Assembly: GCF_003967195.1 (NCBI RefSeq)
Contig: NZ_AP018725.1
Location: 372,001-436,000 of the forward strand
Length of the DNA stretch: 64,000 nt
Direction of reading: 5' to 3'
Origin: Sulfuriflexus mobilis
GTDB lineage: Bacteria; Pseudomonadota; Gammaproteobacteria; AKS1
Numbering within the stretch: position 1 is the stretch's first letter; the number at the start of each line of letters is the position of its first letter. A program made the position numbers and the translations under genes. This document shows positions 34,844-44,182 of this stretch, in pieces. A model generated the notes under the pieces. That model had not been told where the DNA came from and searched no databases. It saw only the letters and a program-made list of their open reading frames with translations.

Positions 34844-36082
34844 ATGTCTCTCATCGATATTATTGCCATGGTTATTTCGCTGGCGGCGGTCTTCAGTTTT
34901 ATTAATCATCGCACGATTCGCCTGCCAAACACGATCGGCGTCATGCTTATTGCCCTGATATTTTCCCTGCTGTTGTTGCTTGCCGATCAGTTTGTCAGTG
35001 GCATTAGTGAGTACGCCCTGGGCATCCTCAATAACATCGATTTTAATCGCACTCTCATGGAGGGCATGTTGAGCCTGCTGTTATTTGCCGGTGCCCTACA
35101 CGTCAACCTCGATGACCTGGCGAAACAAAAATGGATCATCGGCAGCCTTGCCAGCGGAGGGGTCATTATTTCGACCTTCATCATTGGCGCCATGAGCTGG
35201 ATGGTCTTTGACCTGCTGGATCTGTCCATCGGTTTTGGTTATTGCCTGTTATTTGGTGCACTCATCTCGCCGACCGACCCGATCGCCGTACTCGGCATAC
35301 TGAAAAAGACCGGTGTGCCGAAGAGCCTCGAGACCAAGATCACCGGCGAGTCACTATTCAATGACGGGGTGGGTGTGGTCGTGTTTCTTGCCCTGCTGGG
35401 CATCGTTACGGGTGGTGAGGAGATCGATGCCGGTCATATCGCGGTACTGTTCGCGCAAGAGGCACTCGGTGGCGGTGTGCTGGGCCTGTTACTCGGTTGG
35501 CTGGCCTATAGCATGTTGCGACAGGTGGATAACTATCAGGTCGAGGTGTTGATCACGCTGGCCCTGGTCATGGGCGGTTATGCGCTGGCCGGTGCCTTGC
35601 ACCTGTCCGGGCCGATTGCCATGGTCGTGGCCGGTTTGCTGATCGGTAACCACGGCCGGCGATTGGCCATGTCGGACACGACCCGTGAGCACCTCGATAC
35701 CTTTTGGGAACTGGTGGATGAGGTGTTGAATGCCGTGTTGTTTGTACTTATTGGCCTCGAGGTACTCGTGCTTAGCCACGACGGCTCTATCTGGTTGGCC
35801 GCCGCCGTGCTGATCCCGGTTGTCCTGTTGGCGCGTTTTGTCAGTGTCGGTATCCCGGTCAGCCTGTTGCGCCTGCGTCTGGACTTTAGCCCCGGCGCCG
35901 TGCGCGTGCTGACCTGGGGCGGCTTGCGTGGCGGGATATCGGTGGCGCTGGCCCTGTCCCTGCCGCTGGGTATCGAGCGGGATACCTTACTCGCCGTGAC
36001 CTACGCCGTAGTGATCTTCTCTATCGTCGTTCAGGGGCTGACCATCGGTCGCCTGGTGGCGCATACCTCGTCGGCAGGCTGA
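34844..36082 (+). CDS. CPA1-family Na+/H+ antiporter
   Basis: A 412-residue inner-membrane protein with about 12-13 hydrophobic helices. The ion-binding region is LFGALISPTDPIAVLGIL with the conserved aspartate, followed by ESLFNDGVGVVVFL and late LTWGGLRGGISVALALSLP, all hallmarks of NhaP/NHE-type exchangers. It exports Na+ (or K+) for H+ and serves pH and salt balance. AGGAG precedes the ATG. No long C-terminal cytoplasmic domain is present. Confidence 0.9.
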   Translation: MSLIDIIAMVISLAAVFSFINHRTIRLPNTIGVMLIALIFSLLLLLADQFVSGISEYALGILNNIDFNRTLMEGMLSLLLFAGALHVNLDDLAKQKWIIGSLASGGVIISTFIIGAMSWMVFDLLDLSIGFGYCLLFGALISPTDPIAVLGILKKTGVPKSLETKITGESLFNDGVGVVVFLALLGIVTGGEEIDAGHIAVLFAQEALGGGVLGLLLGWLAYSMLRQVDNYQVEVLITLALVMGGYALAGALHLSGPIAMVVAGLLIGNHGRRLAMSDTTREHLDTFWELVDEVLNAVLFVLIGLEVLVLSHDGSIWLAAAVLIPVVLLARFVSVGIPVSLLRLRLDFSPGAVRVLTWGGLRGGISVALALSLPLGIERDTLLAVTYAVVIFSIVVQGLTIGRLVAHTSSAG

Positions 36083-36197
36083 CTTACAAGTAGATACTCT
36101 ATTGTAAGTGGGCACTCACTTCATGGGCTTGTCAGTATTGAGTATTCACTTATAGAAATTGCTAGTATTAAAATAATGTCTGCATACTACTTGCATA

Positions 36198-36216
36198 ATA
36201 AATGAGAATCATTATC
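36198..36216. promoter_or_regulatory. Fur box upstream of the iron transporter
   Basis: The 19-base site ATAAATGAGAATCATTATC matches the Fur consensus at about 15 of 19 positions and lies 80 bases before the iron-binding protein gene. It predicts iron-dependent repression of the operon. Confidence 0.85.
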
Positions 36217-36297
36217 ATTAACATTCAAGCCATACTGGCAGGCGTAACAACAGCCTGGCCAGCATTTGATGTGATTTTCTTTATATAGAGGTGTGTG

Positions 36298-37305
36298 ATG
36301 AAAAATGTCCTGCAACGCCTGTTGCTTGTTGTGTTACTGACCGCCCTGGGTGGTGTGGCCGCTCAGGCCGATGAGCTGGTGGTGTACTCCGGTCGCAAGG
36401 ACACCTTTATCAAACCGGTGATCGAGCAGTTTACTGCCGAGACCGGTATCAAGGTGGTCCTGCATTCGGCCAAGTCGACCGCCTTGCTTAACAAACTGCG
36501 TATCGAGGCAGACCGTACCGTCGCCGATCTCTATATCAGTAACGACGCCGGTAACCTGCAAACCGGCAGCAAGCTCGGTCTGTTCCAGCCGGTCAGCACC
36601 GAGATAGCCAAGGTCATCCCGGCCAACCTGCGTGCCGGGGATAATACCTGGCTGGGTCTGTCGGCCCGTGCCCGTGTGCTGGTCGTGAACAAGAACGCCA
36701 AGGACATTGACTTTATCAAGTCCGTGTTCGACCTGGCGGACCCGCGCCTGAAAGACCGCCTCGCGATCACGCACAGCAGTAACGAAAGTTTCATAGCCGG
36801 TGTGACGGTTTACATGCTCAGTGAAGGCAAGGAAAAAACCACGGCCTGGTTGCAGGGTATGAAGACCAATGCCGATAACAAGTTGTTCTCCAAGCACAGC
36901 AAGATCGTCAAGGCCGTGGCGGATGGCAAGAAGGACGTGGGTCTGGTGAACCACTATTATCTCTATCGCCACCTCGCCAAATATCCGGATGCGCCGGTAC
37001 GTATCCTCATGCCCGACCAGGGTGAAAAGGGTATGGGTGTGGCCTGGAACGTGGCCGGTATCGCCATGAGCAAGTACACGAAGAAAAAGGCCATGGCCGA
37101 GAAGCTGATCAGCTTCCTGGTCTCAAAGACCGGTCAGACAACATTTGCCGGGGCCAACAGGGAATACCCGGTACGAGAAGGCGTGTCGGCGGCGGCAGAG
37201 ATCCCGCCTGCAGGCAATTACCACGTGGCCGATGTGCCGATGTCTGCATTGGGTACCCACCGTATCGAGACCCTCGACCTGCTTGATGCGGTGGGTATGC
37301 CGTAA
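36298..37305 (+). CDS. fbpA: Periplasmic ferric-iron-binding protein
   Basis: A 335-residue solute-binding protein of an Fe(III) ABC importer. A signal peptide (cleavage after AAQA, about residue 23) is followed by DELVVYSGRKDTFIKPVIEQF. The tyrosine pair in NHYYLYR matches the iron-binding tyrosines of FbpA/FutA proteins. ATG 36298 has AGAGG 6 bases upstream. A Fur box precedes it. The permease gene follows at five bases. Confidence 0.92.
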   Translation: MKNVLQRLLLVVLLTALGGVAAQADELVVYSGRKDTFIKPVIEQFTAETGIKVVLHSAKSTALLNKLRIEADRTVADLYISNDAGNLQTGSKLGLFQPVSTEIAKVIPANLRAGDNTWLGLSARARVLVVNKNAKDIDFIKSVFDLADPRLKDRLAITHSSNESFIAGVTVYMLSEGKEKTTAWLQGMKTNADNKLFSKHSKIVKAVADGKKDVGLVNHYYLYRHLAKYPDAPVRILMPDQGEKGMGVAWNVAGIAMSKYTKKKAMAEKLISFLVSKTGQTTFAGANREYPVREGVSAAAEIPPAGNYHVADVPMSALGTHRIETLDLLDAVGMP

Positions 37306-37310
37306 ACGGA

Positions 37311-38942
37311 ATGCCGTTAGTCGAAGCCCAAACTCTGCCGGGGCCTGCCATACCCGTAAAGTTATGGCAGGCCTTGTCGCGTCGGCTTGGCTGGTTGGGG
37401 GTGGCGGCCGGCCTGGTCGTGATGGTTGCCGCCATTCCCCTGTTGTTCGTCCTTTATAGTAGTAGCCAGTTATCCCTTGAAGGCTGGCAGGCGCTCTGGA
37501 GTCAGCGCCTGCCTGGCCTGCTGGGCAATACCCTGTCGCTGGCGGTGTTGGTGGCGGTGGGCTGTTTTGCCCTCGGTGTGTCATCGGCCTGGTTGGTGGC
37601 GCGCCGACGCTTTGTCGGCCGAGGCCTGGCGAGCTGGCTCATGGTCTTGCCCCTGACCATCCCTACCTATGTCTTTGCGCATATCTACACGACCCTGTTC
37701 GAGGCCGATGGCTGGTTGGGGCGGACCTGGCTGGCGGTGTTCGGTGAAAGTGTCGCGATCCCTGAGCTTTACAATATCTGGGGGGTCACATTCATTCTTT
37801 CACTGGCCGGCTTTTCCTATGTGTTCCTGCTCGTGCGCACGGCGCTTGCGCATAGCAACCCGAACCTTGAGGAGGCGGCACGTATTCAGGGGGCGCGCCC
37901 CTGGCAGGTATTCTGGCGTGTGAACCTGCCGTTATTGCGTCCGGCGATTGCGGCGGGCCTGGCGCTGGTGGTCCTGCACGTCCTCTCCGATTTCGGTGCG
38001 GTCAGCATGTTGCGTTACCAGACCTTTACCCTGAGCATTTACCTGCAGATGAATAGCCGCTTTGATTACCAGGGCGCGGCGGGCCTGAGTATGGTGCTGG
38101 TGATGCTGAGCCTGATGTTTCTCGTGCTCGAGCGCTTCTCGCGTCGCAAACAACGCTATTACGCCAGCGCCCAGCAACGCCTGGCGGTGCTGCGTCCGGC
38201 CACGGCTCTTGAGCAAGTGTTGATCTGGGGTTGGCTCGGTCTCATAACCCTGTTTGCCTTTGGCCTGCCGCTGGCCTGGATGCTCGACTGGAGCTGGCAG
38301 GCCTGGCAGCAGGAACTGATCGATATGACTTTCTGGGGCTATGTCTCAAATTCCTTGATCGTCGCCGCCGGGGCAGCGACGATCGCCATGGTCTGCGCCT
38401 TCCCGGTGGCCTTCTTCCATACGCGCAAACGCTCGCTGCTGAGCACCAGTTATCTGCAGCTGTCGAGTATCGGTTTTGTCCTGCCTGGCCCGGTCATTGC
38501 CCTCGGTGTCCTCAGTTTCATCCTCGCCGTGTTTGCGCCCTTATACGGCGGTCTGGCGGCCCTGTTGATGGCCCTGGTGGTGCGTTTTCTGCCCCTGGCG
38601 GTGCAGTCACAGGAGGCCTCCCTGCAACAATTGACGCCGTCGATTGAACAGGCCGGGCGCAGCCTTGGTGCCGGGCCATTGGAAAACCTGCGTCGCGTGA
38701 TCCTGCCGATGATCCGCGGTGGTATGGCCGGGGCCTGGGTGCTGGTGTTTATCGACGCCCTGAAGGAATTGCCGGCGACCCTGATCCTGCGGCCGACCGG
38801 TTTTGATACCCTGCCGGTGCGGATCTGGATCGAGGCCAGCGAGGAGATGCTGGAACTGGCGGCCCCGGCTGCCCTGATGCTGGTCGTCGGAACCCTGCCC
38901 GCGTTATGGTTAATGATGCGTGGTGAGAAAAGGCTCGAGTGA
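37311..38942 (+). CDS. fbpB: Iron(III) ABC transporter permease, two-domain
   Basis: A 543-residue inner-membrane permease formed by two fused halves, each with about six helices. Both have the EAA loop that contacts the ATPase (EEAARIQGARPWQVFWRVNLPLLRP, about residue 184, and IEQAGRSLGAGPLENLRRVILP in the second half). This is the FbpB/SfuB architecture. The usual third gene, the ATPase FbpC, is absent next to it; the gcv riboswitch follows directly. Confidence 0.92.
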   Translation: MPLVEAQTLPGPAIPVKLWQALSRRLGWLGVAAGLVVMVAAIPLLFVLYSSSQLSLEGWQALWSQRLPGLLGNTLSLAVLVAVGCFALGVSSAWLVARRRFVGRGLASWLMVLPLTIPTYVFAHIYTTLFEADGWLGRTWLAVFGESVAIPELYNIWGVTFILSLAGFSYVFLLVRTALAHSNPNLEEAARIQGARPWQVFWRVNLPLLRPAIAAGLALVVLHVLSDFGAVSMLRYQTFTLSIYLQMNSRFDYQGAAGLSMVLVMLSLMFLVLERFSRRKQRYYASAQQRLAVLRPATALEQVLIWGWLGLITLFAFGLPLAWMLDWSWQAWQQELIDMTFWGYVSNSLIVAAGAATIAMVCAFPVAFFHTRKRSLLSTSYLQLSSIGFVLPGPVIALGVLSFILAVFAPLYGGLAALLMALVVRFLPLAVQSQEASLQQLTPSIEQAGRSLGAGPLENLRRVILPMIRGGMAGAWVLVFIDALKELPATLILRPTGFDTLPVRIWIEASEEMLELAAPAALMLVVGTLPALWLMMRGEKRLE

Positions 38943-39003
38943 TCCGGTATTGGGAGTCGATCCCTGACCCTGATATAGGGTATAGTCCGCTTGCAACAAA
39001 TGC

Positions 39004-39180
39004 TCTTGTGGGAGAGGTTTTGTGTCTGTGCAGAGAACCACAGGCAGGAAACGCCGAAGGCGCAACATCCACCCGGAAACGCTCAGGCAAAAGGACCGCA
39101 GGAGAGACGTTGTCTCTGGAGAGCGATCGTGTCGATCCACCGAAGGGGCTCAAGCTCTCAGGTTCAGGACAGAGGGGTGG
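39004..39180 (+). promoter_or_regulatory. Tandem glycine riboswitch upstream of gcvT
   Basis: Two glycine aptamers in series. The first spans about 39004-39108 (GGAGAGG, ACGCCGAAGGCGCAA, CTCAGGCAAAAGGACCGCAG). The second spans about 39109-39180 (GGAGAGCG, CACCGAAGGGGC, CTCAGGTTCAGGACAGAGGG). The last P1 strand overlaps the left arm of a strong terminator. This layout is typical of an ON switch that lets gcv genes be expressed when glycine is plentiful. A TATAGT -10 box lies at 38981-38986. Confidence 0.92.
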
Positions 39181-39222
39181 CGAATAACCATATCAGTAAG
39201 GTTATTCGCCACCCTTTTTTTT
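39175..39222 (+). terminator. Riboswitch expression-platform terminator
   Basis: Perfect 15-bp stem (39175-39189 with 39200-39214) and eight T residues. Its 5' arm shares GGGG with the closing helix of aptamer 2, so glycine binding would oppose terminator formation. Confidence 0.92.
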
Positions 39223-39258
39223 GTTTTATACGTTAGATTTTTGAAATGAGAATGACGA

Positions 39259-40344
39259 ATGGCTAAACAAACACCGCTGTACGACAAGCACGTCGTGATG
39301 GACGCGAAGATGGTGGATTTTGGTGGCTGGGATATGCCGCTGCGCTATGGCTCGCAGATCGATGAGCACCACCAGGTGAGAAAGGATGCGGGCATGTTCG
39401 ATGTCTCGCACATGAGCGTGGTCGATTTTACCGGTGCGCAGGTAGGCGAATTCCTGCGCAAATTGTTTGCGAATAATGTCGATCGCCTGACCACACAGGG
39501 CAAGGCGCTGTATACCTGCATGCTCAACGAAAAAGGCGGAGTCATTGATGACCTGATCGTCTATTACATGGACGACAACTGGTTCCGTGTTGTCTTCAAT
39601 GCCGCTACGCATGACAAAGACCTCGCCTGGGCCCGGCAACAGGCCGCGGCCTTTGCCGTCGAGATCACCGAACCGACGGGTCTGGCCATGATCGCCGTGC
39701 AGGGGCCCAATGCCCGTGCCAAGGTCTGTGCCGTATTTGATGAGCCGGAGCGCTCCATCGTCTCCGGGCTTGCGCCGTTCACGGCCGCCCAGGTCGGTGA
39801 CTGGTTTGTCTCACGCACCGGTTATACCGGTGAAGACGGCTTTGAAATCATCCTGCCGGGTGCACAGGCCGGTGACCTGTGGCGTTCCCTGTATGGTGAG
39901 GGTGTGCAGCCGATCGGCCTTGGGGCACGCGATACCCTGCGTCTTGAGGCCGGCATGAATCTGTATGGCACTGACATGGATGAACAGACCTCGCCACTGG
40001 TGTCGGGGCTGGGCTGGACCGTGGCCTGGGAACCGGCATCGCGTAATTTTATTGGTCGTGAGGCACTGGAAAAGGCCCGCGCTGAAGGCGTCACACAAAA
40101 GTTCGTCGGACTCATCCTTGAGGACAAGGGTGTGCTGCGCAGTCACCAGAAGGTCATTGTCAATGGCCACAACGATGGTGAGATCACCAGTGGTGGCTTT
40201 TCGCCGACCCTGGGCAAGTCCATCGCCTTTGCCCGCGTGCCCAAAGATGCCACGGGCACCTGCAAGGTCGAAATACGCAATAAGCAGGTGACCGCACAAA
40301 TCGTTAAACTGCCGTTTGTTCGTAACGGTAAAGCCGTACAGTAG
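39259..40344 (+). CDS. gcvT: Glycine cleavage system T protein (aminomethyltransferase)
   Basis: A 361-residue enzyme that moves the methylene group of glycine from the H-protein arm to tetrahydrofolate, releasing ammonia. Visible signatures are [28 protein letters not shown] (folate site), [12 protein letters not shown] and [17 protein letters not shown]. It is the first gene behind the glycine riboswitch and is followed by gcvH at 17 bases. Confidence 0.97.
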   Translation: MAKQTPLYDKHVVMDAKMVDFGGWDMPLRYGSQIDEHHQVRKDAGMFDVSHMSVVDFTGAQVGEFLRKLFANNVDRLTTQGKALYTCMLNEKGGVIDDLIVYYMDDNWFRVVFNAATHDKDLAWARQQAAAFAVEITEPTGLAMIAVQGPNARAKVCAVFDEPERSIVSGLAPFTAAQVGDWFVSRTGYTGEDGFEIILPGAQAGDLWRSLYGEGVQPIGLGARDTLRLEAGMNLYGTDMDEQTSPLVSGLGWTVAWEPASRNFIGREALEKARAEGVTQKFVGLILEDKGVLRSHQKVIVNGHNDGEITSGGFSPTLGKSIAFARVPKDATGTCKVEIRNKQVTAQIVKLPFVRNGKAVQ

Positions 40345-40361
40345 TATTTCGGAGAATTTTT

Positions 40362-40754
40362 ATGAGTAACGTACCAACAGAACTGAAATATACCAAGTCA
40401 CACGAGTGGGTCGCCATTGATGGTGATACCGCGACGGTTGGCATTACCGACCACGCCCAGGACCTGCTCGGCGATATGGTTTTTATCGAACTGCCGGAAG
40501 TCGGCGATAGTGTCGAGGCAGGTAAAGAGTGTGCCGTGGTCGAGTCGGTGAAGGCCGCCTCGGATGTCTACAGTCCACTCTCCGGTGAAGTTGTGGAAGT
40601 TAATGAGACACTGGCGGACAGCCCGGAAACGGTCAACAGTGACCCTTATGCCGGTGGCTGGTTGTATAAGGTCAAGATGAGCAATGCCGCTGAAGTCGAT
40701 GCCATGCTCGATGCCGCTGCCTATAGCGGTGTCGCGGCTGAAGACGCGCACTAA
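40362..40754 (+). CDS. gcvH: Glycine cleavage system H protein
   Basis: A 130-residue lipoyl carrier that shuttles the aminomethyl group between GcvP, GcvT and the L protein. The lipoylation lysine is in [13 protein letters not shown] (about residue 65). The N-terminal [13 protein letters not shown] and closing [10 protein letters not shown] are typical. GGAG precedes the ATG. Cytoplasmic. Confidence 0.97.
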   Translation: MSNVPTELKYTKSHEWVAIDGDTATVGITDHAQDLLGDMVFIELPEVGDSVEAGKECAVVESVKAASDVYSPLSGEVVEVNETLADSPETVNSDPYAGGWLYKVKMSNAAEVDAMLDAAAYSGVAAEDAH

Positions 40755-40832
40755 TTTTTAATTATTTATTTCGACCGGGCGCGTCGCGTAATGGCGCGTC
40801 CGGTTGTCTATTTTACGTACAGGGTTTAACCC

Positions 40833-42191
40833 ATGCCGTTTATACCGCATACCGAAGAAGATATCCGTAGCATGCTTGAGGCGATTGGCGCCGACAGTAT
40901 TGATGACCTGTTTGACGAGATCCCGGCCGCGCTGCGCAGCGGCAAGCTCGACACCGTACCCGCAACCGCCAGTGAGATGGATGTCTCGCGTCTCATGCAT
41001 GCACGTGCCGCAGAGGATGCCGGCGCACTGTGTTTTATCGGTGCCGGGGCCTATGAACACCACATACCTGCAGCGGTGTGGGAGATCACCACGCGCGGCG
41101 AATTCTACAGCGCCTACACGCCTTACCAGGCCGAGGCCAGTCAGGGCACGTTACAGTTGCTGTATGAATTCCAGACCATGATGGCCTCGCTGACGGGCAT
41201 GGATGTCTCGAATGCCTCGTTGTATGACGGTGCCTCCGGTATGGCCGAGGCCGTACTCATGGCCGTGCGTGCAAACCGCAAGTCAAAGTCAAAGCGCATC
41301 CTTGTGCCACGCACCACGCATCCGCATTACCGCGATACCACGCATACCCTGGTCAAGAACCAGGGCATCGTCCTTGAAGAGATCGACTATGACCGCGACA
41401 GCGGCGTGCTTGATCCGTCCATGCTGCCGGCCGAGCCGGGTGATATCACCGCCGTGGTGATCCCCTATCCGAATTTCTTTGGTGGCCTGGAAGATGTCGA
41501 CACCCTGACCAACTGGGCGCATCAGCACGGCGCGCTGGTCATCGCCGTGGTCAACCCGTTCGCCCTCGGTCTGTTGAAGTCTCCGGGGCAATGGGGTGAT
41601 AACGGCGCCGACATCGTCTGCGGTGAAGGTCAGCCGCTGGGCATACCGCTGGCCTCCGGCGGCCCTTACTATGGCATCATGTGTTGCAAGCAGGCCTATG
41701 TGCGGCAGATGCCGGGTCGTATCGTTGGCCGTACCGTCGACCTTGATGGCAAGCCGGGTTATACCCTGACCCTGCAGGCACGTGAACAGCATATCCGCCG
41801 TTCCAAGGCGACCTCGAACATCTGTACCAACCAGGGACTGATGGTGACGGCCTCAACCATTCACATGAGCCTGATCGGTGCCGAGGGCCTGAAGCGGGCT
41901 GCGGCGCAGTCACACGCCAACCGCCAGGCTCTTATGCAGCGCCTGACGCAGATCGAGGGTGTACAACAGTGTTTCGAAGGTCCGGGTTTCCACGAGTTTG
42001 TCCTGCAACTCGAGCTGCCCGTCGACGACGTGCTGCGGGCCCTGGCGTCGGGTAATATTCTCGGTGGTTATGCCCTGGCAGAAGATTACCCGGAACTTGG
42101 CGAGGCCCTGCTGGTGTGTGCGACAGAAACAAAGTCTGCAGCCGACATCGAGGCCTATGCCGAGAAACTTGAACGTGTATTCGTGATGTAA
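40833..42191 (+). CDS. gcvPA: Glycine dehydrogenase (decarboxylating) subunit 1
   Basis: A 452-residue half of the split P protein, which with GcvPB decarboxylates glycine using PLP. Family features are [40 protein letters not shown] and QTREQHIRR-like [21 protein letters not shown]. The PLP lysine is on the other subunit. The split form is usual in Firmicutes, archaea and some sulfur- or methylotrophic gammaproteobacteria. Two unrelated genes separate it from gcvPB. Confidence 0.95.
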   Translation: MPFIPHTEEDIRSMLEAIGADSIDDLFDEIPAALRSGKLDTVPATASEMDVSRLMHARAAEDAGALCFIGAGAYEHHIPAAVWEITTRGEFYSAYTPYQAEASQGTLQLLYEFQTMMASLTGMDVSNASLYDGASGMAEAVLMAVRANRKSKSKRILVPRTTHPHYRDTTHTLVKNQGIVLEEIDYDRDSGVLDPSMLPAEPGDITAVVIPYPNFFGGLEDVDTLTNWAHQHGALVIAVVNPFALGLLKSPGQWGDNGADIVCGEGQPLGIPLASGGPYYGIMCCKQAYVRQMPGRIVGRTVDLDGKPGYTLTLQAREQHIRRSKATSNICTNQGLMVTASTIHMSLIGAEGLKRAAAQSHANRQALMQRLTQIEGVQQCFEGPGFHEFVLQLELPVDDVLRALASGNILGGYALAEDYPELGEALLVCATETKSAADIEAYAEKLERVFVM

Positions 42192-42275
42192 AAGGCGGCA
42201 CGTTGTCCCGTACCACCCAAAAAATGCGCTGATGCCTGTAGTCCGGCGTGCAAAGCAAGATAAGGAGAAAATAAG

Positions 42276-42776
42276 ATGGCAAAGATTACCCTGAAAGGAA
42301 ATGCAATTAATACCAATGGTGAGTTGCCGGCCGTTGGCGGTCAGGCACCGGATTTTAAACTGGTGGATGGTGAGCTGAATGATCGCAGCCTGGCTGATTA
42401 TGCCGGCAAGAAAAAGCTGCTCAACATCGTACCGAGCCTGGATACGCCGGTGTGTGCGACCTCGACAAAGAAGTTTAACGACTACGCCAAAGGGCGCGAT
42501 GATACCGTCATGCTCATGATCGCCGCTGATCTGCCGTTTGCCATGAGCCGCTTCTGCGGTGCCGAGGGTGCCGACAAGGTGATCCCCCTGTCGCTGATGC
42601 GTTCCAAGTCCTTTGCCAAGGATTACGGTGTGCTGATCACCGATGGTCCGCTTGCCGGTATTACCGCGCGTGCCGTGGTGGTGCTCGATGCAAACGACAA
42701 GGTTGTCTACACCGAACTGGTGCCGGAGATCGCTCAGGAACCGGATTATGATGCGGCGATAGCAGCATTGGATTGA
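42276..42776 (+). CDS. tpx: Thiol peroxidase
   Basis: A 166-residue atypical 2-Cys peroxiredoxin that reduces hydrogen and organic peroxides. The peroxidatic cysteine is in [15 protein letters not shown] (about residue 60) and the resolving cysteine in MSRFCGAEG (about 94), matching Tpx. AAGGAG precedes the ATG by about 6 bases. Its placement inside the gcv locus is unusual. It may have its own promoter in the 84-base spacer. Confidence 0.96.
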   Translation: MAKITLKGNAINTNGELPAVGGQAPDFKLVDGELNDRSLADYAGKKKLLNIVPSLDTPVCATSTKKFNDYAKGRDDTVMLMIAADLPFAMSRFCGAEGADKVIPLSLMRSKSFAKDYGVLITDGPLAGITARAVVVLDANDKVVYTELVPEIAQEPDYDAAIAALD

Positions 42777-43016
42777 TTTTGTACATGGCAAGGATTGTTC
42801 CTGACAATCCTGTTGCATTTCCGCCGTCCATGGCGGTCAGATGTACTTATGCCGTGAAGGCCATGGATGATGTACATAAACGTACGAATGTCACGAGAGG
42901 GCAGGAAGCCCGGAGTGACTGGACGGGAACGGCTTGTGAATGATGGTTGCTGATTGGTTTTTAAGTTCATCAATCAGCAATCTGCATTCATCAATATGTT
43001 TATCGAGGAGGTTGTG

Positions 43017-44015
43017 ATGAAAACAATCGGAACATTCAGTATTGGCATATTTGCCCTATTGCTTGTTGCCTGTGAGCCTGCCTCGAAGACACAACAGGCC
43101 AAGCAACCACCGGGTGCAGAGTTAAAGATAGTGACGCACCCTGACTACCCGATGCAGGCAAGACAGGTCGCCGAGGGTGTGTATGCGGTCATCACCCCGG
43201 CGCGTGATTTCCCCAACGCCGAGAACAAGGGCTGGAACTCGAACAGCGGTTTTGTCGTCACGGCTGAGGGTGTGCTGGTGGTCGATACCGGTTCCTCGGA
43301 AAAGATTGGTGCCGCCCTGCGCGAGACCATCCGCACAGTAACTGACAAGCCGGTGAAGTGGGTGGTGAACACGCATGGCCATGGTGATCACTGGTTGGGC
43401 ACGCATGCCTTTATCGGCGAGGGTGCCGAGGTGATTGCCAGCGACACGGTCGCCGGGCGTATCGAGAATGAAGGTGAGTACTGGGTCAACCTGTTTAACA
43501 GTATGACCGAAGGTGCGATTGGCCAACCGCAGACCGTGGTGCCGGCAACGCGTGTAACCGGGCATATGAAACGTCGCCTCGGTGGTCTGGAGGTTGAACT
43601 GCTGCCTTCTGGCAGCAGCCATTCGCCCGGCGATGTGTTGGTGTGGTTGCCCGGCAAAAAGGTCTTGATCGCGGGAGATGTGGTCTACACCGATCGTGCA
43701 CCGGCTACCTTTGATGGCAAGGTAAAACAGTGGATTGCCTTTCTGACCGAGCTTGAGGCGATGCCGGTTGAGGTCGTGATCCCCGGGCATGGCAATGTCG
43801 GCAGTAAGGCGGATATCACGCGGCAGCGAGATTACCTCGCAGCCATCTGGGCAAGCGTTAGCGCCGGTTTCGAAGAAGAACGGCAGGCCTTTGAGATCAT
43901 CCCGCAGGCCAGGGCAAACACCGCGCAGTTTGCCGAGTTTTATCCGGGCTACGAGAAAAACCTGCCCGAGTCCGTCTCGCATGTGTACCTGCAGGTTGAA
44001 GCGGCTGCTTTTTAA
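43017..44015 (+). CDS. Metallo-beta-lactamase-fold lipoprotein
   Basis: A 332-residue predicted lipoprotein. The lipobox LLVAC sits at about residue 20. The MBL metal motif is THGHGDHW, with further ligands in SSHSPGD, the GDVVYTD strand and a late PGHG. The closest family pattern is periplasmic quinoprotein relay or Class-B-like hydrolases rather than glyoxalase II. Substrate is unknown. GAGGAGG lies 5 bases before ATG 43017; the longer frame upstream lacks support. It sits between tpx and gcvPB. Confidence 0.88.
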   Translation: MKTIGTFSIGIFALLLVACEPASKTQQAKQPPGAELKIVTHPDYPMQARQVAEGVYAVITPARDFPNAENKGWNSNSGFVVTAEGVLVVDTGSSEKIGAALRETIRTVTDKPVKWVVNTHGHGDHWLGTHAFIGEGAEVIASDTVAGRIENEGEYWVNLFNSMTEGAIGQPQTVVPATRVTGHMKRRLGGLEVELLPSGSSHSPGDVLVWLPGKKVLIAGDVVYTDRAPATFDGKVKQWIAFLTELEAMPVEVVIPGHGNVGSKADITRQRDYLAAIWASVSAGFEEERQAFEIIPQARANTAQFAEFYPGYEKNLPESVSHVYLQVEAAAF

Positions 44016-44168
44016 TAAGGCCCAAGGCAGAGATGCCGAGGATGCAAAGGTTTTTTTAAGTGTGTAGTTCGGTACTGAGTTTTTTGGATAGTAATAGTAT
44101 TTAGGTAGATATATTTTATTTTCTCTCAGCGTCCTTTGCGCCTCGGCGTCTCTGCGTTGGGCTTTTTT
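44016..44168. repeat. Fold-back element between MBL lipoprotein and gcvPB
   Basis: Left arm 44016-44050 and right arm 44133-44165 are about 80 percent complementary over 34 bases (GGCAGAGATGCCGAGG with the CCTCGGCGTCTCTGCG type). The left arm starts directly after a stop codon, and the right arm ends just before the gcvPB ribosome site, so this repeat separates the two genes. Confidence 0.75.
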
Positions 44169-44182
44169 GTAGGAATGAATAC

